From the NCBI GenBank assembly GCA_947165505.1, contig CAMVAT010000010.1:1-64000 (forward strand): DNA of 64,000 nucleotides, in the 5' to 3' direction. The stretch is from an uncultured Prevotellaceae bacterium (GTDB lineage: Bacteria; Bacteroidota; Bacteroidia; Bacteroidales; Bacteroidaceae). Below, one piece after another: positions 22,650 to 30,700 of the stretch. The translations under genes and the position numbers were made by a program. Position 1 is the first letter of the stretch; the number at the start of each line of letters is the position of its first letter. The notes beneath the pieces were generated by a model. That model searched no databases. It was not told where the DNA came from and saw only the letters and a list, made by a program, of their open reading frames with translations.

Positions 22650-23729
22650 TTATTCCGGTTTCTTAAACTTTGCTGATATTGAGGATGAAAGCCTTTTACG
22701 CTCGTTTTCTTTATTCGGTTTAACATATCCATTTCCTTTTCCCCATTTTCCTGCAATTTTATTAGAATCATCCACTTCACCTTTTTTAGCTGTGGCTTTG
22801 TAGCCATTGCCACCTTTCCATTTGGATGAGATGCTTTTGCTTTTCGATACGACGGCTTCCTCTAGGGGCGTAAGGTCTTCAATTGATGACTTATCCATAA
22901 ACTCGCATAGTTTATCGACAAGTGGGGCTAACTCGGAATCTGTTTTCAGCAGTCTGAATATATTGGAAGAACCTTTTGAATGTATATCTTCCCCAGAAAA
23001 CAAAAGAGTTTCTGTGTCATCCATGTTTAAGTCATTCCACAATGAAGGCATTTTAGCAAGAGCTTTTAGACTGAGATATATGACAAGTTCAGAGAAATAG
23101 TCTGCCTTTTCAGAAACCAGTTTGTTTTTCCATCTTGCTTCATGCTGATACCCTACGAGTCCTTTAATCTCGTCAGGCATACCGCTTAGTTCAGGAACAT
23201 ACATGGAATCATAGTCAACCAAAACCAATGAATGGTCGGACTTGATCATGATGTTCCCATGCTGTAAGTCGCCATGAGAAAAATGGTTTGAATGTAAATC
23301 GGCTACCATCTTCTTGAAATTCTCGGCAATTTCATTGATTACATTGGATTCTTTAATATGTTCAGCTAAGAACTTCTTTAAAGATTGTGCATCCACCCAA
23401 TCCATTACAACTATTGGTTGCATTCCTAAGGGGGTCATTATGCCTTCTTCGAAGAAATCAAATCCTACGAAATAGGGCAAATTAGACTTCTTCAAGGCAT
23501 TCGCTATAACCTGAGTTCTGCGCTTTGCATCAGAGACCTCTGCATGCCAACATCGTACAGCATACTTCTTGAAAGGTGTCTGATATGGGAACACCACGCA
23601 AAAGCCACCTGAATACTTGATAAGACGAACTCCCTTTTCTATAGGATGCCCGTCTTTCAGCACTGACGGACGAACCAATGCTGGTGTTTTTATACACGTA
23701 CTATATTCGGGGATGGTAGGTAATGCCAT
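22650..23729 (-). CDS. Protein-kinase-like protein with short repeat tail
   Basis: This 359-aa paralogue of the next gene has the catalytic loop HGDLQHGN at 152-159 and VDYDS at 171-175. The two kinases share the whole N-lobe pattern (GGFCVVFPYQ here, GGFSVVFPYK in the other). After residue 300 the tail is low-complexity and basic with two copies of a KW-GxGNGY motif (KWKGGNGYK, KWGKGNGYV), a possible phosphorylation or binding segment. It starts 9 bases after the phosphatase stop. Having two adjacent kinases that differ only in their tails suggests division of labour. Confidence 0.8.
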   Translation of the reverse strand: MALPTIPEYSTCIKTPALVRPSVLKDGHPIEKGVRLIKYSGGFCVVFPYQTPFKKYAVRCWHAEVSDAKRRTQVIANALKKSNLPYFVGFDFFEEGIMTPLGMQPIVVMDWVDAQSLKKFLAEHIKESNVINEIAENFKKMVADLHSNHFSHGDLQHGNIMIKSDHSLVLVDYDSMYVPELSGMPDEIKGLVGYQHEARWKNKLVSEKADYFSELVIYLSLKALAKMPSLWNDLNMDDTETLLFSGEDIHSKGSSNIFRLLKTDSELAPLVDKLCEFMDKSSIEDLTPLEEAVVSKSKSISSKWKGGNGYKATAKKGEVDDSNKIAGKWGKGNGYVKPNKENERKRLSSSISAKFKKPE

Positions 23730-23737
23730 GGCTGTTT

Positions 23738-24802
23738 TTATTTCTTTGTCACAGAATATCTTTCAAAAAGAAGATTCAAAGTTTCTTCTACTGCTTTTTG
23801 AGTCCACTTGTATTTCAACTTACCCATCTGTTTGGGAAATTTCTTTTGGAGGCATCGTTGATATTCTATCAGGAACTCATTTGTAAAATCTTTCTCATTG
23901 TTTTGAACGACAACGAAATTCTTATCGCCTTCAACTCCGTTCTGAAATGGATTCTCTTGGGGTGTCTTTGCTTTCTCAGTCGCGTGGGCGGCGGATATTT
24001 GAGATAATTTCTCTTTTTCAACCATTTCAACAATGTTGTCTGCGTGTGTGGTTGCTAGATTTTCGGATTTGTCATATTCAACGATTACCAAAGTGGTGTC
24101 ATCATTATGCATTCCTTCTTTTCTCCATTCACATACCAATGCCTCAAAATCATCATGTGAAGCCAGCGACAATAATTGTTGAACATACTTAGTTATATTG
24201 CCTTGCTTGCTATGTTCTAGAAGAAATTCTGAGAAGGGGTCGGATACTAATAGTAGATACTTACCTTCTGTCAGTACACCTTCTACGGGCATGGGGGTAC
24301 CTTTTCCTGTTTTTGATGCATCGCTGTCGAAATAATCAGGGTAACTGTCAAAAGATTCTGAATCTTGAGAAGTGTAGAAATTCACGTTGTTTCCGTCCCA
24401 CTCTATTAGACAAGAATCGCCAAGAACAGACCCGCTCCAATCATTACCATTAAAACGAATACCAACAAATGTTGCTCCAGCCGAACGACCTTCAGCAAAA
24501 TTCCGTTCGTTACGGTAAATCATATTTTCAGGAGCGTTCGTTTCCTTTAGGTTTTGAATAAAGTCTGCAACTTTAACGCGCCACGTTTGGCATAAAGGTT
24601 TTATAGTTTCAATAGAAGGGCACCAATCAGTACTATCGGTATAGGTGTCTACGAGTAGCTGTGCCCAAATCTTTTGTTGCCATGTTGACCCCATTCCGTC
24701 AGATACCGCGATAGATTTGGTGTCAGGATTAACACCAAATCTATCTTGGCAATCTGCAAATAATTCAGCTTGCTTGTGAGTTATAAAAGCTCGTATAACC
24801 AT
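23738..24802 (-). CDS. PP2C-like protein phosphatase
   Basis: In this 354-aa protein, residues 1-245 follow the PP2C pattern: SDGMG at 34-38, GDS at 128-130, SDP at 187-189 and NDDTT at 233-237. The third motif is normally SDG; the metal-binding aspartate is kept but glycine is replaced by proline. The first lacks the usual VADGMG form but keeps D35-G36. The C-terminal 110 residues are an unrecognised helical domain (EFLIEYQRCLQKKFPKQMG, YKWTQKAVEETL). ATG 24802 was preferred over an upstream start that would overlap the vWA gene. The predicted role is removing phosphate added by the two neighbouring kinases. Confidence 0.75.
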   Translation of the reverse strand: MVIRAFITHKQAELFADCQDRFGVNPDTKSIAVSDGMGSTWQQKIWAQLLVDTYTDSTDWCPSIETIKPLCQTWRVKVADFIQNLKETNAPENMIYRNERNFAEGRSAGATFVGIRFNGNDWSGSVLGDSCLIEWDGNNVNFYTSQDSESFDSYPDYFDSDASKTGKGTPMPVEGVLTEGKYLLLVSDPFSEFLLEHSKQGNITKYVQQLLSLASHDDFEALVCEWRKEGMHNDDTTLVIVEYDKSENLATTHADNIVEMVEKEKLSQISAAHATEKAKTPQENPFQNGVEGDKNFVVVQNNEKDFTNEFLIEYQRCLQKKFPKQMGKLKYKWTQKAVEETLNLLFERYSVTKK

Positions 24803-24810
24803 ATTGCCTA

Positions 24811-25653
24811 TTAAAGTCCTTTGTCGCCTTGACCCTTTGAAGAGCCAAAGTCTATGAGTTGAATCAGTTGAACACCATCTGCACCAAAGATGCAACCACG
24901 TGAACCATCATTTGTGGGCAACTCGTTCTTTTCGGCTGCCGCTTTGTAGGATTCTGGAACTTCACTGGTTATGTCATATAAAAATTGAGCTTGTTCTTGG
25001 GAAATGTCAGACCTATTTGATGGGAAAACGACCTTGCCGTTAGACTCGTCTATTTGTGCATTAAAAATCAAGACATCCCCATCTTTGTTTGAAAGATTCT
25101 TGATTTCGTTGGCCAAAGCCACTGTTTCAACCATGCATTCTCTCGGGTCTTTTCCTTCATAATATGGGACACCATCAGAGATGTTGATAATAACAGGCGC
25201 GGGGCCATCTGCGTTATCCGTCATCCACTTTTCAACTAAGTCTTTTGCCAACTGGAATGCACCAAGCATATTAGTAGCACCATCTTTGTCAATAGGCTCC
25301 ACCCATACAGGCTGCTTCACTTCAACTTCTACAATGCCACCTGCTCCATCTGGCGTTTTCTTTTTGAGGGTTTCATAGCGCAATGGAGAAGCGTCCAGGT
25401 CTTTAAGCCATCCAGAGCACAATTCCTTTACGTTATGATTGTACCCAATCACAGAAATAAAACAGCGATTCTTAGGGGCGTCGCCATCGAAATTCTTCTG
25501 GATGATGTTGTCAATAACTTTGTTGACAGCAAGCGTTGCGAACTTGGTACGTGTTGTGCCTTCATAATTACTCATCATGGATCCTGACTGATCTAACAAA
25601 ATAATCAGCAAGCCAGGGGTCGCAGAACTCCATTGTTTGTCATTCTTTGCCAT
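24811..25653 (-). CDS. vWA domain protein, TerY-like
   Basis: This 280-aa von Willebrand A protein keeps a full metal-ion-dependent adhesion site: DQSGSM at 21-26, T127 in GATNM, and D160 in ISDG. It has no signal peptide or membrane segment, so it should act in the cytoplasm as TerY does. It is the first gene of the cassette and is followed by the PP2C-like gene at 8 bases. The vWA, PP2C and kinase trio is the TerY-P arrangement described in comparative genomics of tellurite/stress (Ter) systems. No terB, terC, terD or terZ-like gene is present in this window. Confidence 0.82.
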   Translation of the reverse strand: MAKNDKQWSSATPGLLIILLDQSGSMMSNYEGTTRTKFATLAVNKVIDNIIQKNFDGDAPKNRCFISVIGYNHNVKELCSGWLKDLDASPLRYETLKKKTPDGAGGIVEVEVKQPVWVEPIDKDGATNMLGAFQLAKDLVEKWMTDNADGPAPVIINISDGVPYYEGKDPRECMVETVALANEIKNLSNKDGDVLIFNAQIDESNGKVVFPSNRSDISQEQAQFLYDITSEVPESYKAAAEKNELPTNDGSRGCIFGADGVQLIQLIDFGSSKGQGDKGL

Positions 25654-26060
25654 ATTACAATAAAATGTTCTGCCTTGGCCCCTCTCAGCAGAGGATTATT
25701 CATTGTTAGTATAACATGCACACAAAAAAAGCGTGGAGCCAATCTGTCGCTCGCTTCACGCTCTAAAGGCTCTCGCATTGCCCAGTTTGTCGAAACGAGC
25801 AACGCTGAAAGCCCCACGCAGACGAATATATCAAATCCACACCTCAGGCAGCTTTTTCAATCAAAAGCGCTAAAGTGGGAAGTGTATAAACATCCCAAGG
25901 GGCGTTCCCGTTGCTTTGTTTTTGACAAACTGTTCGAACGTGCGAGATTCTTAGAGCGTCAAAGCCAAAGCGTCCAGAAAACGCCTATGTCTGTATGTCG
26001 TCCCACCCTGAATGTGCACATCATTATTGATGGCGGTTGGGTATGGAACTAGTTGCAAAA
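25654..26060. other. Leader or conserved non-coding block upstream of the vWA cassette
   Basis: This 400-bp stretch is less AT-rich than the 26061-26230 interval beside it. It contains a small hairpin cctct-cagc-agagg at 25682-25695 and tandem agcgtc motifs around 25957-25975. A 139-codon open frame crosses it on the plus strand and a 70-codon frame on the minus strand, but neither has a recognisable domain, promoter or start context. I treat it as non-coding: perhaps the cassette's regulatory leader or its outer boundary. The AT-rich part to 26205 shows nothing. Confidence 0.35.
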
Positions 26061-26207
26061 TTACTCAATTTTTTCTAAAATCCAAAAATTAAAAGTGTTT
26101 TTATTCGGTTTTTGCACATTTTGATAAAAACTATGCGCGAAAATGTATATTTTGTTGGTTTCGATGTGAGTCTAAGAATACTCTTTCGTGAAAAAATGAA
26201 GAAATTA

Positions 26208-26305
26208 TTGGAAGTATGAAAATAAAAACGTAACTTTGCAACCATAATAGAATAAAAGAGAATAAAGAAGAATAAAAGAGAATAAAAAACAATAAAGGAG
26301 GTAAA
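26208..26305 (+). promoter_or_regulatory. Promoter and strong ribosome binding site of the AAA ATPase gene
   Basis: TTG at 26208-26210 and TAACTTTG at 26231-26238 are separated by 20 bp. The leader then holds four to five copies of an agaataaa-type unit (26249-26287). A strong Shine-Dalgarno aaaggaggt at 26294-26302 lies 3 bases before ATG 26306. Purine-only repeats between promoter and start could vary in number and so tune translation. Confidence 0.65.
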
Positions 26306-27424
26306 ATGGATAAAAACGAAGAGAATAGCATGCTGTTTCAGCCTACATTCGGTAATCGGCCGGTTCGATATATCGGTCGTGACGACGTGATAGAGCGGTT
26401 TATGGATGGATTGAGAGAACCGATTGGTTCGCGCAATCGTTGTACGTTGTTTCTGGGACAACGTGGAATGGGTAAGACTGCTTTGCTGCTTGAGCTGAGC
26501 GACCGTGCACAGAAGGAAGGCTATGTGGTGGCTCGTGTGACGGCTCATGAGGGTATGCCGCAGGCTATTATTGAGCAGTTTCAATTGAATGGCTCAAAAT
26601 ATTTCGATGATGATAAGCGGAAGGTGACGGGTGTAACAGCAGGTGCGCTGGGGTTTTCGTTTGGCTTGACTTTTTCTGAGACAGCAGAACGGCAATATGG
26701 CTTTCGCTCGAAAATGTCGTTGTTATGTGATAGATTGGCTGAGAAGGGTAAGGGCGCGCTGATACTGATTGACGAGGTTCGCACATCGGCAGCAATGCGC
26801 GAGGTAGCATCTGCTTATCAAGAACTGGTAGGTGATAGGAAAAACATTGCGATAGCGATGGCAGGACTTCCTCATGCCGTTTCTAGTGTGCTGAACGATG
26901 AAGTGCTTACTTTCCTGAATCGTGCAGTAAAGGAAAAACTGGGACTGATATCGCCCCAACTGATAAGAGCTTATTATGATCAGGCATTCAGGCAGGTGGG
27001 GATTGTGGTGACGGATGAGATGCTTAACCGGGCGTCATTGGCTACTCGTGGCTTCCCGTATCTGATGCAGTTGATTGGGTATTACGTGATTCAATATGCA
27101 CACGAGGGAGAACTTTTGACCGAAGCGATAATGGATAAGGCTGAGAAGGCGGCTCAGGCCGATATGGAAGATAATGTCTTCAAGCCTATTTTGAATCCGC
27201 TGTCGGACAATGACATAGTGTTCCTACGTGCGTTGGCTCGTTGTGGAGAAACAGCGACTACCAGCAAACTACAAGCATTGCTTGGCAAGAAGGGGCCGGC
27301 TATCCAACCTTATCGGAAGCGTCTGCTTGATGCGGGAGTTATCGAGGCTCCCAGACGAGGGGCGTTGGTGTTCGCGGTGCCATATTTGGCAGATTATTTG
27401 TTGTATTCGCTGGGGGATAGATGA
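26306..27424 (+). CDS. AAA ATPase with C-terminal winged helix
   Basis: This 372-aa protein of the AAA_16/STAND-like group has Walker A GQRGMGKT at 51-58 and Walker B ALILIDEV at 151-158. A sensor segment follows (IAIAMAGLPHAV) and a helical lid region (ATRGFPYLMQLIGYYV). The last 70 residues form a winged helix (TTSKLQALLGKKGPAIQPYRKRLLDAGVIEAP). Related stand-alone ATPases are common accessory genes in gut bacteria and Actinobacteria; function unknown, and some are thought to act in defence or regulation. It is divergent from the vWA cassette, with 650 bases between the starts, and has its own promoter. Confidence 0.78.
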   Translation: MDKNEENSMLFQPTFGNRPVRYIGRDDVIERFMDGLREPIGSRNRCTLFLGQRGMGKTALLLELSDRAQKEGYVVARVTAHEGMPQAIIEQFQLNGSKYFDDDKRKVTGVTAGALGFSFGLTFSETAERQYGFRSKMSLLCDRLAEKGKGALILIDEVRTSAAMREVASAYQELVGDRKNIAIAMAGLPHAVSSVLNDEVLTFLNRAVKEKLGLISPQLIRAYYDQAFRQVGIVVTDEMLNRASLATRGFPYLMQLIGYYVIQYAHEGELLTEAIMDKAEKAAQADMEDNVFKPILNPLSDNDIVFLRALARCGETATTSKLQALLGKKGPAIQPYRKRLLDAGVIEAPRRGALVFAVPYLADYLLYSLGDR

Positions 27425-27495
27425 TATTGCATCGGAATAAAGTGCTCTGGTCTATTCTCTTACCTCTCACCTCTTACCTCTCACCTCTGCATCAT

Positions 27496-27533
27496 CAGAT
27501 GAGGGACGCAGCGCGTGCTGCGTCCCTCATCTG
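27496..27533. terminator. 17-bp perfect hairpin after the AAA ATPase gene
   Basis: The arms 27496-27512 and 27517-27533 pair perfectly around gcgt. The stem is GC-rich but has no T-run. It lies between converging genes and probably acts as a bidirectional terminator or transcript stabiliser. The stretch before it (27455-27490) is a run of cctctcacc-type units. Confidence 0.6.
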
Positions 27534-27574
27534 CTCATGTGCTGTGCCACGCGATAGGTCGCGGGGCTTGCCTA

Positions 27575-27778
27575 TTACAAGTCTTCCTGGTCGTCCCAGC
27601 AGTTCCTGTTTGCCTTGCTCATGCCTTCGGCGTCTTCGTCGAAGAGGCCGTAGCGCTCGGCGTCTGCCTCTTCGGCACTTTTCGTACCCTCGCCGAACGG
27701 CAGACTGGCGTCGAGCAGCGACTGTTCCATGACCACGGCCTTCACGGCGGGCTGTATATAGATTCTTTTGTTTGTCAT
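27575..27778 (-). CDS. Small YIQP-type protein, 67 aa
   Basis: The sequence begins MTNKRIYIQPAVKAVVMEQS, continues LLDASLPFGEG and ends in an acidic segment. The pattern (basic start, YIxP, hydrophobic strand, SLLxxSLP) recurs in short Bacteroidales proteins encoded next to surface or secreted proteins. Their function is unknown; they resemble precursor peptides in size but I see no modification enzyme nearby. It starts 10 bases after the stop of the large esterase gene and on the same strand, so the two are probably co-transcribed. Confidence 0.6.
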   Translation of the reverse strand: MTNKRIYIQPAVKAVVMEQSLLDASLPFGEGTKSAEEADAERYGLFDEDAEGMSKANRNCWDDQEDL

Positions 27779-27788
27779 GACTGGATGG

Positions 27789-30700
27789 TTATTTGATGAT
27801 TACTTTCTTTCCGCCTACGATATAGATGCCTTTGGGCAACCGGGTGCCGCGCTCTCCGCTGACACGCTGTCCGCTGAGGTTATACCAACCGTCGGCCGGG
27901 GTTTGCAGCTCTGTCACGTTCTCGCTGATGCCGGTGGTCTCGATGGCCAGTGAGATGCCGTTGGCAGAGGCACCGCTCAGGTCGGGCTTCTCGTCGTCGG
28001 CCAGGCGCAGATAGGCCTTGCCGGCTTTCAGGGTGCTCTCGTAGGTCTCGTAGAGCTTGCCGTTTGAGATGATGTAGTGGGTGTAGCCCTCCTCGTTGCC
28101 GATGACGGCGGGCTCGGTCACGCCTACCAGTTTGTTGCCTGCGGCAGGCTCAGCCTCGCTGATGACGCTCACCTCGTATGTCGTCGCGTCGCCCGTCTTG
28201 TGCAGGATGATGCCTTCGCCGGCAGCCACCTGTGTCAGCTCGGTCATCATGGCCAGCGCATGGTCTTTGTTGACCGATGTCACGGCGTATGCGGTCAGTC
28301 CCTCTACCTCGCTGAAGTCGAGTGCGTAGGTGCTGCAATATGTGGTGTATTCCTTGGCCGGACTCAGGGTGATGGTTGCCGGTGTGGCGGTGCCCAGCAC
28401 GAATACGTTGCCCACGCCGCTCTCAGAGTGGTCGCAGTAGTCCATCTCGTCAAATTTCTTGTCGAAGGGGTATGAGGTATTGAACGTCTCGGTGCCCACG
28501 CCGGTGATGCGCAGATAGACCGTAGCTTGGTTGTCGGCCGTGGCGGGCAGTGTGATGTTCACGGGATTCACCACGTTGGCCGTGGCAGTCCAGGTGGCAC
28601 CGTTGATGTCGGTCCAGGTGCTGCCGTCGGTCGATAGCTGTGCCTTCCACTCTTTCGTGGCGGCATTCTTGGCGGCCATGTCGGCCACGAAGCTGATATT
28701 GCTGAAGCCCAGCGTCGAGAACTGATACTGGAAGGCGATGTCGGTGGTGCGGTAGCCGTTCTGATACAGTCCGTTGATGGCGCTGATGACCACGCCCGTG
28801 CGGTTGCGCACCACGGGGGTGCCCGTCGATTGGGTGTAGAGCAGCGACCCGTCGCTCACCCTGACCACCGAGGCCTTGGTGTTGCGCTCGTCGTCGCAGG
28901 TGATGTCGGCGGCGAAGGGATAGCCCACGGTGGTGGGGTAGGCATAGCTCTGCACCCGGCTGGCGTCGAACACGGCGATGAAGTCTTCTATCTCGTAGTT
29001 GGCAGTCAGTGTCATGTCGCCATTCACGGTCAGTGTGCGTGTGGCGGTGGCGTCGGCATTCTCGTTGCCGTCGGTCCAGCCCAGGAAGGTCAGTATCTTG
29101 CTCTCCTCGGCTGTGGCTGTAATCTGGGTGCCTGCCTCATACTGTCCGTCGTGGTTGTTGGGCGTGAGGGTGATGCTGCCCAGGGCCAGACCCTTGTCAT
29201 TGGTCACCTCGGTCGTCACGGTGTAGAGCGGCACGGCCTCGAACACGGCGTTGACGGTCTTTTCCTCATCCATGGTCACGTTGATGGAGGCCTCTGTCGA
29301 GAGGGCGGCGCCAGTGCCGTCTTGCCATTCCACAAAGCGGTAGCCGAAGTTGCGCTCGGCGGTCAGCGTCACGCTCGTTCCTTCTTTATAGGCGGCCAGG
29401 TCGGGGTCGCGTGTGATGGTGCCGGCCTCGCCGTCGGGCAGCACGCTGCTGTGCAGCACGTATTTGGTGGCTGTCGAGGCACTGCCCACAAGCTTTCCTT
29501 CGATGACGAGGTTGGAGAGTCCCATCTCTTTGGTTTTGCCCAACCCCAAAAATGAGAAGTGAATCTTCAACGGTTCGCTGCCCGAGGCGACGATATTGCT
29601 CACTTCTTTTTCAAAAGAGGCGATGGCCAGTCCTTTGTCGCTACGGTTCACACCGGCGTTGTTGCAGATTTCTTCACTCTGGCTGCCGGCTTCGATGCTG
29701 ACTGTGATATTTCCGCTGTCAGTGCCGTAGCGTGCTGCCTCAAAGCTTACCTTCGATGGTACGAAATTGAATCCGTCTTCAGGGGTGAGTGTCAATGTCA
29801 GGGTATTGTCCTCGCCCGCTGTTGTCGAGAGACTTGCACCGGTGCCATTGTAAACTCTCGTCTGTGTCGTCTTTACGTTGTCGGCACCTGTGTAAGTCTT
29901 TGTGCCGCTTATGGTAATGCTTGTACCTGCTGTCCATTTCTTCGACACAAACCCTGCATTCATCTCTTCGGGGTTCATGATGGCGTCATCGCCTTGATTC
30001 AGGCCGCCTTGGTCCAATTTATACCAAATATTACCCTCGATTTCCACACCGCCGGCGTTCTTCACCTGTCCGCTGATGACAATGTCTTTCGCGGCGATGT
30101 ATTTGCCCGAGGCATATTCCTTGGCGCTCCAGGGGTAGATGCGCAGGATGACCGACTCGCCCTCTTCGAGCTGGATGACGGGCGACACTTGCACCTCGTT
30201 CAGCACGTTGGCGGTCATGCCTGTGGGGGCGTAGATGGTGGTGCGGGTGGCGAAGTTGTCGGTCGAGTAATACACGTGGCAGTTGATGTCGCTGCATGAG
30301 ATGCTGCCCACGGCCAACTGTATGTTGTTGATGTCCAATGTCTTGCCCTCGGGGCAGGTCACCTTGGCTTCGATATAGCGGTTGGGGGCGTCGTCCTCGC
30401 CGGCGGGCCAACTGCCGCCGCTCACCGAGGCACGCAAGCCCTGTGTGGCATCGTTGCGTTGTTTCACCAGCGCGCTGAGGGTCACGGCGCCGGCGGTGAT
30501 GTCGCCGCTCACGGTGGCATCGTCGTTAGCGGTCAGGGGCCAGGTCACGCTGAACGGCTCGCCGCCGCCCAGTTCCACCACGTTGGCGGTCAGGGGCACC
30601 TCAATGGTCTGGCTGCCCAGGCTCACGGTGATGGTCGAGGCGAACGCGCCGGCGGTGGTCATCGTGGCGCGGGCGTAGAAGGTCTTCACCAGTGTGCCGC

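Noticed and set aside
25633..26052. A 139-codon plus-strand frame upstream of the AAA ATPase
   Set aside because: It overlaps the vWA start on the other strand, has no promoter or domain, and competes with a second frame on the opposite strand. Kept only as an unexplained block.
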